Origin: Spirochaetota bacterium
GTDB taxonomy: Bacteria > Spirochaetota > UBA4802 > UBA5550
Length of the DNA: 37,155 bases
Direction of reading: 5' to 3'
NCBI GenBank assembly: GCA_022709405.1
Contig: JAKLIV010000018.1
Location: forward strand, 1 to 37,155
Shown: in pieces, positions 24,578 through 35,850 of the stretch
Layout: each line of letters opens with the position of its first letter
Numbering within the stretch: position 1 is the stretch's first letter
Program-made: the position numbers and the translations under genes
The notes under the pieces: generated by a model
The model's database searches: none
Told to the model about the DNA's origin: nothing
Seen by the model: the letters and a program-made list of their open reading frames with translations, nothing else

Positions 24578-26356
24578 TCAGACACCCAGTTCTGTCAGTA
24601 CTTTGATGTATAAATCGAAATACTCGGAATCGATAAATTTTTTCAGTGTTTCCCTGGGAAGTTTTTCGAAAAGCCCGTCAAGATATTTCAACAGTTTCTT
24701 GACATCATTGGGCCGTTTGGAGGGAAACTGTTTGGCGAAGCGGTCAATATCCAGTTCGTCATCTATTATAACCACCTGGTCGGTTATGTCAAATACTTCG
24801 TCGATGACCTTCACCTTCTGGGCTTTCTCAGCCCCAGCGGTCTTTACGAACAATTCGCGGATATCGTCGATGTCCTCTTCGAAAATGAGCGCAGAGCCTG
24901 AAGAGATGTCCGATTCGATCGATATTTTTTCTTCAGGCAGCAGGCTTTCCGCAGTGGGTAGAATATAGGTGCAGTCTTTCCTTATGGACGCCCTACCGGG
25001 ACCGGAATAATCCCTCTTGAAAAAATCAAAAATCTCATAAAGATTGACGTCCTTGTATTCCTCGCTGAAAAGCTTCTCTTCGACGCCGCCGACCTCATCC
25101 CTTGTAAGACCTACGAGATCTATCGCAGTTGATACTTCCTTTTTGCTCTTTATCCCGTGATATTCATCGATGTATCGGATATAATCCGAGTAATCATCCT
25201 GCGTCAAAATTGTATGTATGAAATCTATTTCCTCGTCGATATACTTGTATTCATCCTCAAATTCAAGGAGCAGATCCTCAAAAACAGGCGCGATACCGGT
25301 AAGCATATGCGCTACGAGTTCCTTGTCTTCGTCTACATCGGCTTCCCGGTATAGCTTTGTCTTTCCCTCTATGACTTCAATGATGTCGCTTGTAATTTTT
25401 TCGAGTTCATTTTCTTCAAATATTCTGTTCGAATCTATCTTTTCCTTGATGACCCTGCTGTCATCGATGAACAGTACATCTCGGCGTGACGTCTCAAGCG
25501 CTTTAAACTGATCAGGCAGCGTCTCCATCCGGACCTGTTCCTGCCTTTCATCCTCTGTCCCGGCAGCCGCTCTCTGCTGACGATCAAGCGACGACCTCAA
25601 TGCGCTTTTACTCAATGAAGTCGGCTGCTCCGTTCTGCGTAAATCAGATCTTGTCCTGGTCCCGCTCGTTTTTATGGAAGCTTTATCGCTGTCAAAAAGA
25701 TCATTGAGGTTTATGACATCGGCGGTTTCAATATCCCCTTCACTTATTTCAGCAGTTGATTCCGATTTGGCAGCTGAACCCGGCGCTTCGCTTATTTCGA
25801 CATCATATTCATCTGCAGATCGGCTGGAATCTTCAAATTTGACTGTTTCCGGTTTTACAACGCGTTCTTTTACCTTTTCTTTTATTACATGTTTTTCAGG
25901 AGCTTTGCGGGTGATTTCTCTTTTCGGCGCTGCTAATTCTTCTTTCTGATCATCATCCGACAGCGGTACGAGTTCGAAATCATCGAGGCCCTCAATCAGG
26001 TCTTCTTCTGTGAGTACCAGAATATTCTCATTGGCGATCTTTTCAGCTTCCTGGAGATCGATTGCCCCGATGTCTTCAAGATTAAAATCGTCCGGAATTT
26101 TTTCCTTTATTGCAGAGCTGATGTTCAAATTGCCGCTCTTCCGTTCCGGCCTGCCCGGCGCATTGTCCCGATAATCATCCTCAATAACCGTTGGAGAGGC
26201 CTTCCGCTCTATTGAGGCGGTCAATTCCTCGAAATTTCCGTCTTTATCACCATCGGAAACAGGCGTATCGTTATCGGAATCAATTGTGTTTTGCGCCGAA
26301 ACCTTCTCGGGTATTTCGGCTATTTCTTCGTAGCGTTGTTCCTTGAGTTCTTCCAT
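24578..26356 (-). CDS. Acidic multi-segment protein of unknown function
   Basis: 592 residues, not recognised. Residues 1-230 are Asp/Glu-rich and probably disordered, with short hydrophobic islands (ENILVLTEEDLIEGLDDFEL at 110-129; VINLNDLF at 214-221) that could be docking motifs. Residues 230-280 are Arg/Ser/Gln-rich and basic. Residues 290-450 look helical and acidic (LLLEFEDEYKYIDEEIDFIH). A strand-rich segment at 455-535 has ILPTAESLLPEEK and QVVIIDDELDIDRFAKQFPS. The C-terminal module at 548-592 (RPNDVKKLLKYLDGLFEKLP, then SEYFDLYIKVLTELG) is a compact helical unit. No signal peptide or membrane segment. It leads the three-gene set that ends in the Cys-less FGE-fold protein, so it is probably an adaptor or scaffold. 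Confidence 0.75.
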   Translation of the reverse strand: MEELKEQRYEEIAEIPEKVSAQNTIDSDNDTPVSDGDKDGNFEELTASIERKASPTVIEDDYRDNAPGRPERKSGNLNISSAIKEKIPDDFNLEDIGAIDLQEAEKIANENILVLTEEDLIEGLDDFELVPLSDDDQKEELAAPKREITRKAPEKHVIKEKVKERVVKPETVKFEDSSRSADEYDVEISEAPGSAAKSESTAEISEGDIETADVINLNDLFDSDKASIKTSGTRTRSDLRRTEQPTSLSKSALRSSLDRQQRAAAGTEDERQEQVRMETLPDQFKALETSRRDVLFIDDSRVIKEKIDSNRIFEENELEKITSDIIEVIEGKTKLYREADVDEDKELVAHMLTGIAPVFEDLLLEFEDEYKYIDEEIDFIHTILTQDDYSDYIRYIDEYHGIKSKKEVSTAIDLVGLTRDEVGGVEEKLFSEEYKDVNLYEIFDFFKRDYSGPGRASIRKDCTYILPTAESLLPEEKISIESDISSGSALIFEEDIDDIRELFVKTAGAEKAQKVKVIDEVFDITDQVVIIDDELDIDRFAKQFPSKRPNDVKKLLKYLDGLFEKLPRETLKKFIDSEYFDLYIKVLTELGV

Positions 26357-26400
26357 TTCACAAATTGATTATAATACCGGATAAAAATATCAACCATTAT

Positions 26401-26458
26401 TCGGTACATTAAAATCCCGGTACCGAGCAGTAAAAATGCGATTTTTACAGCTATAATA
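26401..26458 (-). promoter_or_regulatory. Leader of the acidic gene: possible -10 followed by two hairpins
   Basis: On the minus strand a TATTAT (+ strand 26453-26458) could be a -10 element. Immediately downstream are a perfect 8-bp inverted repeat GTAAAAAT/ATTTTTAC with a 3-base loop (26430-26448) and a 7-bp stem TCGGTAC/GTACCGA with a 12-base loop (26401-26426). No convincing -35 is present. Confidence 0.35.
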
Positions 26459-26488
26459 TCACTTAATTATCGGTATAAAGCAATTTTT

Positions 26489-26527
26489 AAAATAATAAAA
26501 AAGGGGATGCGCATACCGCGCATCCCC
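26489..26527 (-). terminator. Intrinsic terminator of the atp operon
   Basis: A perfect 10-bp stem GGGGATGCGC/GCGCATCCCC (26503-26512 with 26518-26527) with a 5-base loop. On the minus strand the stem is followed directly by TTTTTTATTATTTT. It sits 26 bases after the atpC stop. Confidence 0.93.
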
Positions 26528-26553
26528 CTGGCATTTTCGTGTTTAAGCTAAAT

Positions 26554-28388
<1,835 letters not shown>

Positions 28389-28413
28389 TTATGAATTATA
28401 TCGAATTGTCATT

Positions 28414-29298
28414 TTAACCAAGAGCTGCCGCTCCGCCGACAATCTCAGCAATTTCATTCGTAATCTTGGCCTGACGCGCTCTGTTGTAGCTGATGGTAAG
28501 GCCTCTGATCATATCATCGGAAGCGTCTGTGGCGTTCTTCATTGCAACGCGCCGCGCAAACTGTTCCGAAAATGCAGACTCCAAAAAGCAGGAGAATATT
28601 TTTATCCTCAGATAAAGCGGTAAAAGGTAAAAAAATACTCGTCCCACGCTTGGTTCATAAATATATTCCGTTATCTCCGTTTCTTTCACCGGATCTTTTC
28701 CCGAATAGGAATCGGGAGAAATCGGGAGCAAACGGATAATCTCCGGCTGCTGAGATGTCGAACTGACCACTTTCGTATACGAAATGTAGACCTCGTGTAC
28801 TTCGCCAGTTAAAAAAAGCTCTCTCAACTCGTCGCTCAGCTTCGCAGCTGAATCGGAATTCATCTTGTCTTCAGGATTCGGAATCGATTTATAAACCGGC
28901 ACGTTGATGAATTTGAAATAATTGATTCCCTTTTTGCCGATTACATAATTCAGAACATCCTTGCCTTCATCGACCAATTTGTCCCGAAAATTCACGCTGT
29001 TGTCGATTACGTTCGAGTTGAAGCTGCCGCAAAGGCCCCTGTTTCCGGTAATTGTCAGTATCAGTATCCTTGAAGGATCAGCCACTTCACGGAAAAGGGG
29101 GTGTTCCAGTGCTGCAACGCCAGTACCCATCAGATTGGAAATGATTTCGTTGATTTTCAAATTTGCCGGCATCGACATTTCAAGTCTCTGCTGCATCTTT
29201 TTCATCTTTGCAGTGGAAACCATTTCCATCGTACTGGTAATCTTTCTTGTATTCTTAATAGAACTAATTCTATTTTTAATGTCCCTTTGATTAGCCAC
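28414..29298 (-). CDS. atpG: ATP synthase F1 subunit gamma
   Basis: 294 residues from a GTG start with AAGG 8 bases upstream. This is the central rotor shaft. The N-terminal coiled-coil helix (IKNRISSIKNTRKITSTMEM), TITGNRGLCGSFNSNVI and the C-terminal helix with RAVAMKNATDASDD-type sequence (here RRVAMKNATDASDDMIRG) and YNRARQAKITNEIAEIVGGA are all family hallmarks. Gaps are 23 bases from atpA and 40 bases to atpD. Confidence 0.97.
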   Translation of the reverse strand: MANQRDIKNRISSIKNTRKITSTMEMVSTAKMKKMQQRLEMSMPANLKINEIISNLMGTGVAALEHPLFREVADPSRILILTITGNRGLCGSFNSNVIDNSVNFRDKLVDEGKDVLNYVIGKKGINYFKFINVPVYKSIPNPEDKMNSDSAAKLSDELRELFLTGEVHEVYISYTKVVSSTSQQPEIIRLLPISPDSYSGKDPVKETEITEYIYEPSVGRVFFYLLPLYLRIKIFSCFLESAFSEQFARRVAMKNATDASDDMIRGLTISYNRARQAKITNEIAEIVGGAAALG

Positions 29299-29321
29299 GG
29301 CTCTAACCTTCTTTCAATTTT

Positions 29322-31395
<2,074 letters not shown>

Positions 31396-31425
31396 TTTCT
31401 TAACCCTTATCTTAAAAGTGTAGTT

Positions 31426-31458
31426 TGAGGACAGTTCAGTATTACTGAACTGTCCTCA
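31426..31458 (-). promoter_or_regulatory. 15-bp perfect hairpin across the atpF stop codon
   Basis: TGAGGACAGTTCAGT (31426-31440) and ACTGAACTGTCCTCA (31444-31458) are exact reverse complements separated by a 3-base loop. In the mRNA the left arm is the last codons of atpF, its stop codon lies at the loop, and the right arm is the spacer before atpH. The downstream sequence is not a U-tract, so it is not a standard terminator. It could be an RNA processing or stability element. Confidence 0.85.
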
Positions 31459-31951
31459 TTTTATTAAGCGCTTCTTGTACAAGTGCTTTTTGGTCGTCAG
31501 GATTAATGTTTTTGCTGATTATTTTAGAAGCTATTTCTGTAGAAAGAAGAACAACTTCGTTTTTGATATCAGACAGGGCATTTTCCTTTGCAAGGTCGAT
31601 TTCCTTGCGCGCTCTATCCACTATCGTTGAAGCCTCTTTGTTGGCTTTTTCAACAATTTCATTCTTCATCTTCTCTGCTTCTTCTCTGCCTTTGGCAATA
31701 ATATCAGCAGCATCATCCTTGGCTTTTGCCATTTCTTGCCTGTGCACGGAAAGAACCTTTTCAGCTTCTACGCGCGCATTCTCGGCATTCTCAATGTCGC
31801 CGCGGACCTTTTCCGCTCTCGCATCAAGTGCATCAACAATAGGCCTCCAGGCAGTTTTCCAGAGGAGCAATACCAAAACAGCAAATGTGATGACTGTCCA
31901 CAGGAATAGCCCTGGATCAACCTTGAGTAAACCTTCTTTTATTACAGCCAT
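31442..31951 (-). CDS. atpF: ATP synthase F0 subunit b
   Basis: 169 residues. Peripheral-stalk subunit: one N-terminal membrane helix (residues about 12-30, LFLWTVITFAVLVLLLW), then WRPIVDALDARAEKVRGDIE and a long charged coiled coil with the regular Ala/Glu/Lys pattern, ending at MRTVQ. Only one b gene is present, so the stalk is presumably a b homodimer. AAAGG lies 6 bases before the ATG. The last codons and stop are part of the strong atpF-atpH hairpin. Confidence 0.96.
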   Translation of the reverse strand: MAVIKEGLLKVDPGLFLWTVITFAVLVLLLWKTAWRPIVDALDARAEKVRGDIENAENARVEAEKVLSVHRQEMAKAKDDAADIIAKGREEAEKMKNEIVEKANKEASTIVDRARKEIDLAKENALSDIKNEVVLLSTEIASKIISKNINPDDQKALVQEALNKMRTVQ

Positions 31952-31977
31952 AGCTAACCTTTAATCAACCTATAAAA

Positions 31978-32268
31978 TTATTTTACTTCTTCTGCCGCAG
32001 GAGCAACAGGAGCAACCGCCGATGCAGGAATCGCTTTTGGCGTTTGTGTTGCGAGCATGAAAGTAATAACCAGCGCAAAGAACGTGAAACCTTCGATCAG
32101 AGCTGCAGCAATGATCATTGCAGTTCTCAGGTCACCGCTCAGTTCCGGCTGACGAGCCATACCTTCGAGTGCACCAGCTGCCAAACGGCCGATACCAAGA
32201 GCTGCTCCCAATACGACCAGACCAGCACCAAAACCTGCTCCGAGATACGAAAGACCTAAATATTCCAT
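31978..32268 (-). CDS. atpE: ATP synthase F0 subunit c with extended tail
   Basis: 96 residues: two membrane helices joined by the ARQPE loop. The ion-carrying carboxylate is Glu59 in AAALIEGFTFFALV. The Gln of helix 1 and the Ser/Thr after the Glu that mark Na+-type rings are not present (Ile and Gly at those places), so proton coupling is expected. Most c subunits stop soon after helix 2; here about 20 Ala/Pro-rich residues follow (from about residue 75, TQTPKAIPASAVAPVAPAAE). The ribosome-binding site TAGGAGG is the strongest in the operon, as expected for the subunit needed in most copies. Confidence 0.96.
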   Translation of the reverse strand: MEYLGLSYLGAGFGAGLVVLGAALGIGRLAAGALEGMARQPELSGDLRTAMIIAAALIEGFTFFALVITFMLATQTPKAIPASAVAPVAPAAEEVK

Positions 32269-32436
32269 CGAATCCTCCTAAAGATTGTTAAATTTGTTCT
32301 TTAATTTAATTTACCCATGTAAGAATTAATTTTAAAGAACATTTTTAAATATTGTTTTTTATTTTTGAGCACCTTTATAATTAAACGTATCGAAATACCG
32401 CTTAATTCAACCTTAAAATATCACAGACAAACCCAA
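32269..32436 (-). promoter_or_regulatory. AT-rich atpB-atpE spacer with long inverted repeat
   Basis: A 168-base spacer, by far the longest inside the operon. GTTCTTTAA (32296-32304) and TTAAAGAAC (32332-32340) form a 9-10 bp stem, extended inward by a second AATTAA/TTAATT pairing across a bulge. In the mRNA it lies about 28 bases before the atpE start, upstream of a U- and A-rich run and the strong SD. It could be a translation enhancer, a processing site or an internal promoter region. Confidence 0.5.
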
Positions 32437-33300
32437 TCAGTGCGCATGCATTGACTGGCCGATAAACATTGCCGACAGAGTCGTAAAAATATAAGCCTGG
32501 ATAAAGGCGACCAGGAGTTCAAGCAGATAAATCATCAGCGAACCCGTTACGGAACCGATGCCTACCCAGAGATTCTGGAACATCATGACCAGATAAATGA
32601 ATATTATTATAACGATATGTCCCGCCGTCATGTTAGCGAAAAGACGAACGGTAAGCGCAAAAGGCTTGATGATGAGACCGGCAATCTCGATTGGCCAGAG
32701 CAGGAAGTACATTACAAATGGAATCCCGTGAGGGACGATACCCTTGAATATCCACAGAGGCCCCTGTTTCACGGTTCCGATAAAGATCATGAAAAACAAT
32801 GTAAATATCGCAAGGCCGAGAGTTACTCCTAAATTTCCTGTAGCAGTTGACGCCCCGGGAACAAGGCCAGCGAAGTTACAGAACAAAATATAGAAAAAAA
32901 CCGTCAAAAAATACGGCATTGCAGTTTTTATATACTTATGATCGAAATTAGGTTCAACGACCTCGTCATGGACAAACCCGATCAGGGCCTCCCACATGTT
33001 GACCCACCTCGACTTTGAACCGGATTTCGCTTTTTTGATTTTTCTGCCGAGAGGAATGAAAACAAGCATCATGATGAAGAAGGCTATCCACAGCATGAGA
33101 ACCCACTTGGTTATTCTCATGTCAAAAATGCCGAAAAGCTTTTCATTCAGATAGGTTTCATTTATTTTACCAATGAAACCGCCCGTTAAAACATGGTCGC
33201 AAAGGTGATGCATTACAACATCATACATCGTTTCCTTTTCTCCGCCGCCACCATGGCCAGAAGTCACATAAGAATTGAAAAATTGCATTAAACCAATCAT
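32437..33300 (-). CDS. atpB: ATP synthase F0 subunit a
   Basis: 287 residues from ATG 33300, which has AGGGGA 6 bases upstream; a longer TTG frame from 33333 lacks such a site. Several membrane helices are visible: WVLMLWIAFFIMMLVFIPL, TVFFYILFCNFAGLVPG, LAIFTLFFMIFIGTV and LLELLVAFIQAYIFTTLSAM. The essential arginine is in FALTVRLFANMTAGH, and GSLMIYLLELLVAFIQAY supplies the Glu/Gln of the proton path. Its N-terminal part contains a His/Gly-rich stretch (SGHGGGGEKE). Together with the c ring it forms the proton channel. Confidence 0.97.
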   Translation of the reverse strand: MIGLMQFFNSYVTSGHGGGGEKETMYDVVMHHLCDHVLTGGFIGKINETYLNEKLFGIFDMRITKWVLMLWIAFFIMMLVFIPLGRKIKKAKSGSKSRWVNMWEALIGFVHDEVVEPNFDHKYIKTAMPYFLTVFFYILFCNFAGLVPGASTATGNLGVTLGLAIFTLFFMIFIGTVKQGPLWIFKGIVPHGIPFVMYFLLWPIEIAGLIIKPFALTVRLFANMTAGHIVIIIFIYLVMMFQNLWVGIGSVTGSLMIYLLELLVAFIQAYIFTTLSAMFIGQSMHAH

Positions 33301-33442
33301 GCTATGTCCCCTGAAAATATCATTTATGTACAACTTTTAACGCGATTTATATTTAAACTTCAATATCTTATTTTTCCTGTAACCAATCTTAAATGATACC
33401 TTTTATTAATCAAATAATTTTCAACTATGGGGGATTTTTTTT
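33301..33442 (-). other. AT-rich spacer between atpZ and atpB
   Basis: 142 bases with no gene seen. A TTGAAG and a poor TTAAAA are 17 bases apart on the minus strand, which is too weak to call a promoter. The end holds the AGGGGA ribosome-binding site of atpB. Confidence 0.3.
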
Positions 33443-33700
33443 TCACATCCATCTGACTTTTTTTCTTGTATCCGTATCCCTTTTTTTCTCCCGTTCGCTT
33501 TCCCTGTGCAGGTCCTTGATGAGATGATAAAACCCGAGGCTCATCCCGATAACCGCACCGATCGATATAAAAAGCGGCGATTTATCATAATGCTCATCCA
33601 GCCTGTGCCCGCCATAAACGAAAATCAATACCGTCATTGCAAGCTGGAGTCCGATGGTGATATTGGCAACAACGACCCTTGATGTATTTTTTTTTGCCAC
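33443..33700 (-). CDS. atpZ: AtpZ/AtpI-like small membrane protein of the ATP synthase operon
   Basis: 85 residues with two membrane helices: about 11-30 (ANITIGLQLAMTVLIFVYGG) and 43-62 (LFISIGAVIGMSLGFYHLI). Between them is the family motif GHRLDEHYDKSPLF, and the C-terminal tail is highly charged. This pattern (G-x-x-L-D, then P-x-F, then G-x2-G-x3-GF) is the AtpZ family, small proteins encoded ahead of atp operons and implicated in ATP synthase assembly or Mg2+ handling. The start is GTG 33700, with no good ribosome-binding site. It leads the operon, 142 bases before atpB. Confidence 0.85.
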   Translation of the reverse strand: MAKKNTSRVVVANITIGLQLAMTVLIFVYGGHRLDEHYDKSPLFISIGAVIGMSLGFYHLIKDLHRESEREKKRDTDTRKKVRWM

Positions 33701-33886
33701 TTCAATGATTCTGTGATAAAATTTCTTTTATTGGATATTTAGCTCTTTTGTCGTCAAGTCCTTTTCATGTTTGCGAATATTAATAGAGAACATATGCCTG
33801 CAATCAAGCATTTTCACCTTGCTGACGATAATAATATAGCAGGCGCGAGCACTCCGCCATTTAAACTGGAAAATTGAGGAAAATTG
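33701..33886. promoter_or_regulatory. Divergent control region between atpZ and the HicB-like gene
   Basis: The only place where the head of the atp operon can have its main promoter. On the minus strand a TTGATT and an ATTAAT lie 17 bases apart, each a 4 of 6 match; a TTGACG nearer the gene lacks a good -10. On the plus strand TATAGC is a possible -10. The SD of the HicB-like gene (GAGGA, 33876-33880) is at the right end. Confidence 0.35.
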
Positions 33887-34141
33887 ATGAAAATTTCGGT
33901 CAAGCTGATCCAAAATGAAAATGAAATAATCGCCAACTGCCCGGAGCTTGACATCAATTGCTATGGATCAGACAAAGATGAAGCGATTCGAAGGATCGGC
34001 AGCGTTATCAATTTTTATATAAACTCCGCGAAAGAATTGGGACTTGATGTCGAAAACCTCAATGAAATAACAATTGACGGCGAGAAGAAGAGCCTGGTCC
34101 TCACCGATTTTGAACGCGCCTCCAACGAAACCATTAATTAA
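33887..34141 (+). CDS. HicB-like (UPF0150) small protein, no HicA partner
   Basis: 84 residues from ATG 33887 with GAGGA 6 bases upstream. The sequence fits the HicB N-terminal partial-RNaseH-like fold: a first strand (ISVKLIQNENEIIANCPEL), then DINCYGSDKDEAIRRIGSVINFYINSAKELG, the typical helix. The C-terminal DNA-binding segment (HTH or ribbon-helix-helix) of full antitoxins is absent; the tail is a short strand (KKSLVLTDF). No HicA-type toxin frame (small, with G-S-H motif) is beside it. It is a single-gene unit with its own terminator. Related solo proteins are common and mostly of unknown function. Confidence 0.7.
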   Translation: MKISVKLIQNENEIIANCPELDINCYGSDKDEAIRRIGSVINFYINSAKELGLDVENLNEITIDGEKKSLVLTDFERASNETIN

Positions 34142-34147
34142 TACGCA

Positions 34148-34186
34148 AAGCCCCGGCACAGGACCGGGGCTTTTATTCTTTTTTTG
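34148..34186 (+). terminator. Intrinsic terminator after the HicB-like gene
   Basis: A perfect 9-bp stem AAGCCCCGG/CCGGGGCTT (34148-34156 with 34164-34172), 7-base loop, followed by TTTTATTCTTTTTTT. It begins 6 bases after the stop codon. On the other strand the tail is not T-rich, so it acts mainly for the plus strand. Confidence 0.93.
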
Positions 34187-34207
34187 ATTATCAAAACCGG
34201 AAAACTC

Positions 34208-35599
34208 TTATTCGCCTTCAAGTTCCTTTTCGATGACGGTAAAACCGTTATCTTTAAGAAGGGCCTCTTCCCAGCTGTTCTTTTTCTCTGATTTCTTCTT
34301 GTTCTGCAGAATGTATTGTATGCGCTCTTTGACCTCGCTGAAAGGCATTACAGTCTTGACCATCTTTCCGCCGACTTTTTTCTTTCTGGTATAGAGCCGG
34401 TCCTTGTTTTTCTCGTATTCATCCCTTATTTCCTGGGGAGTAATGGCCACATCCTTCAGCACGACCTCGTTTTTATACGCCCCTGCAAGGGAAGTCGTTG
34501 TGAAAACCTCCCAGCTTTTCATGAAATCAGGGTCCTTGTCCAGTTGACGCTTGATCGCTTCGCGATACAGGAGCCTTTCATTAAAAAGCTTCTGCAGCAT
34601 CTGTTTTTTCATATTGTCATCGATGGCCGTTTTATGAAAGCTCGATTTTCTTTTTTTCTCGATATAGGCGATCAGCTTATTCAGATCAGCGACCTTATAT
34701 TCCTCTTTGCCGATTTTATAAAGCAATGTCGACGGATTTCTGCTCGAAATCATGTCATAATGCTGTTCAACATCGGAAGCTTTCGCCAGTTCGAGCTCGA
34801 TCCCTTTCGATTTATTTCTCTGAATTGAACGCAGCATCCTCTGGGCCTTGTTTTTATCCTCAATCACGTCTTCGAGGTCATCCTCAGTCACAACCTGCTT
34901 GTCTTCAAGCTTGATGACATAAATGCTGTTGTCGATTATTACCGGCTCCTTGGTATATTCACCTTTTTTCAGTGAAAAAGCCGCGGCAGAAAACTCAGGG
35001 CCCTTCATGTCCTTGCTGATATATCCGATATCCCCGCCGTCCTTCTTTGAATAATCGTCGGACTGGTTTTTCGCGAGTTCCGAAAACGCAACGCCCTTCC
35101 CGAGATCGGCAATGATCTTTTTCGCTTTATCGGTTTTGTCGGCAATGGCTTTTTTAACCTCCGCATCCGAAAGTTTGACCCGTCTGTTTTTTTCTATCTT
35201 ATAGTCTTTGACATAGAGTTTTATCATGCTGACTTTCGCGATTTCTTCCTTAAATGATGCGTCTTCGCTCATTTTTTTCTTTAAGTAGCCCGCATAATAG
35301 TTCGCCTTGAGCAGCTCGAACAGGAATACATAATCTTCAGTTTTATCATATCCGGCCTTTCTGGCTTCTTCAGCTATCAGCATGTCAAGGACCATTTTTT
35401 TGATCTTGCTGCTTTGCTGGGCCTTTTTCTTGAGTATTGTTTCTTTTGGAAAGCGGTTGGCGTCAAGCCAGTCATAAAACTGCCCGCGCGTGACTTTGCC
35501 CGATTTATAAGTGGCCACCACATCATTTTTCCCTTTGCAGCCGAAGGAAAAAACCGCCAAGCATAGAACAGAAAGAGCCAAAGCGATACTTTTTTTCAT
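34208..35599 (-). CDS. PpiC/SurA-type peptidyl-prolyl isomerase lipoprotein
   Basis: 463 residues. Signal peptide with lipobox FSFGC and lipidated Cys21, so anchored in a membrane and facing the periplasm. Residues about 28-140 form a SurA-N-like helical chaperone domain (SGKVTRGQFYDWLDANRFP). A parvulin-type isomerase domain follows at about 160-250: KGVAFSELAKNQSDDYSKKD, GGDIGYI, AAFSLKKGEYTKEPV and IYVIKLEDK. The remaining 200 residues are Lys-rich helices of a second chaperone segment. GGAG is 8 bases before the ATG. The expected role is folding of exported or outer-membrane proteins such as the barrels encoded in this window. Confidence 0.9.
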   Translation of the reverse strand: MKKSIALALSVLCLAVFSFGCKGKNDVVATYKSGKVTRGQFYDWLDANRFPKETILKKKAQQSSKIKKMVLDMLIAEEARKAGYDKTEDYVFLFELLKANYYAGYLKKKMSEDASFKEEIAKVSMIKLYVKDYKIEKNRRVKLSDAEVKKAIADKTDKAKKIIADLGKGVAFSELAKNQSDDYSKKDGGDIGYISKDMKGPEFSAAAFSLKKGEYTKEPVIIDNSIYVIKLEDKQVVTEDDLEDVIEDKNKAQRMLRSIQRNKSKGIELELAKASDVEQHYDMISSRNPSTLLYKIGKEEYKVADLNKLIAYIEKKRKSSFHKTAIDDNMKKQMLQKLFNERLLYREAIKRQLDKDPDFMKSWEVFTTTSLAGAYKNEVVLKDVAITPQEIRDEYEKNKDRLYTRKKKVGGKMVKTVMPFSEVKERIQYILQNKKKSEKKNSWEEALLKDNGFTVIEKELEGE

Positions 35600-35850
35600 A
35601 AAGTCTACTCCAATTTATTTTTTACAAGATAAATACCCCGGAAAACCGAAACCGGTTTCCACATGAGTTTTTTTCCAATTAATTCTCACAAATCAAGAAT
35701 ACTGTTCAGAAAAAAAAGGTCTGTGAATAAAATGAACATCAATGCCGCAGGATTTTGGCGATGTCAAATGTATTTTTAATATTAGTATGATAAAACCGAT
35801 CCGGACAAGTTACTCAGCGGGACCGTGGGCTGTTGCCGAACCGAAACCGG
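35600..35850 (-). other. Intergenic region upstream of the PpiC gene
   Basis: 251 bases with no gene seen. The 13-mer ACCGAAACCGGTT occurs twice, at 35645-35657 and 35840-35852; the second copy covers the stop of the outer-membrane protein gene. The first copy lies in a bulged 8-bp stem (GGAAAaCCG/CGGTTTCC). A TTGACA on the minus strand has only a poor -10 at 17-18 bases. Confidence 0.4.
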
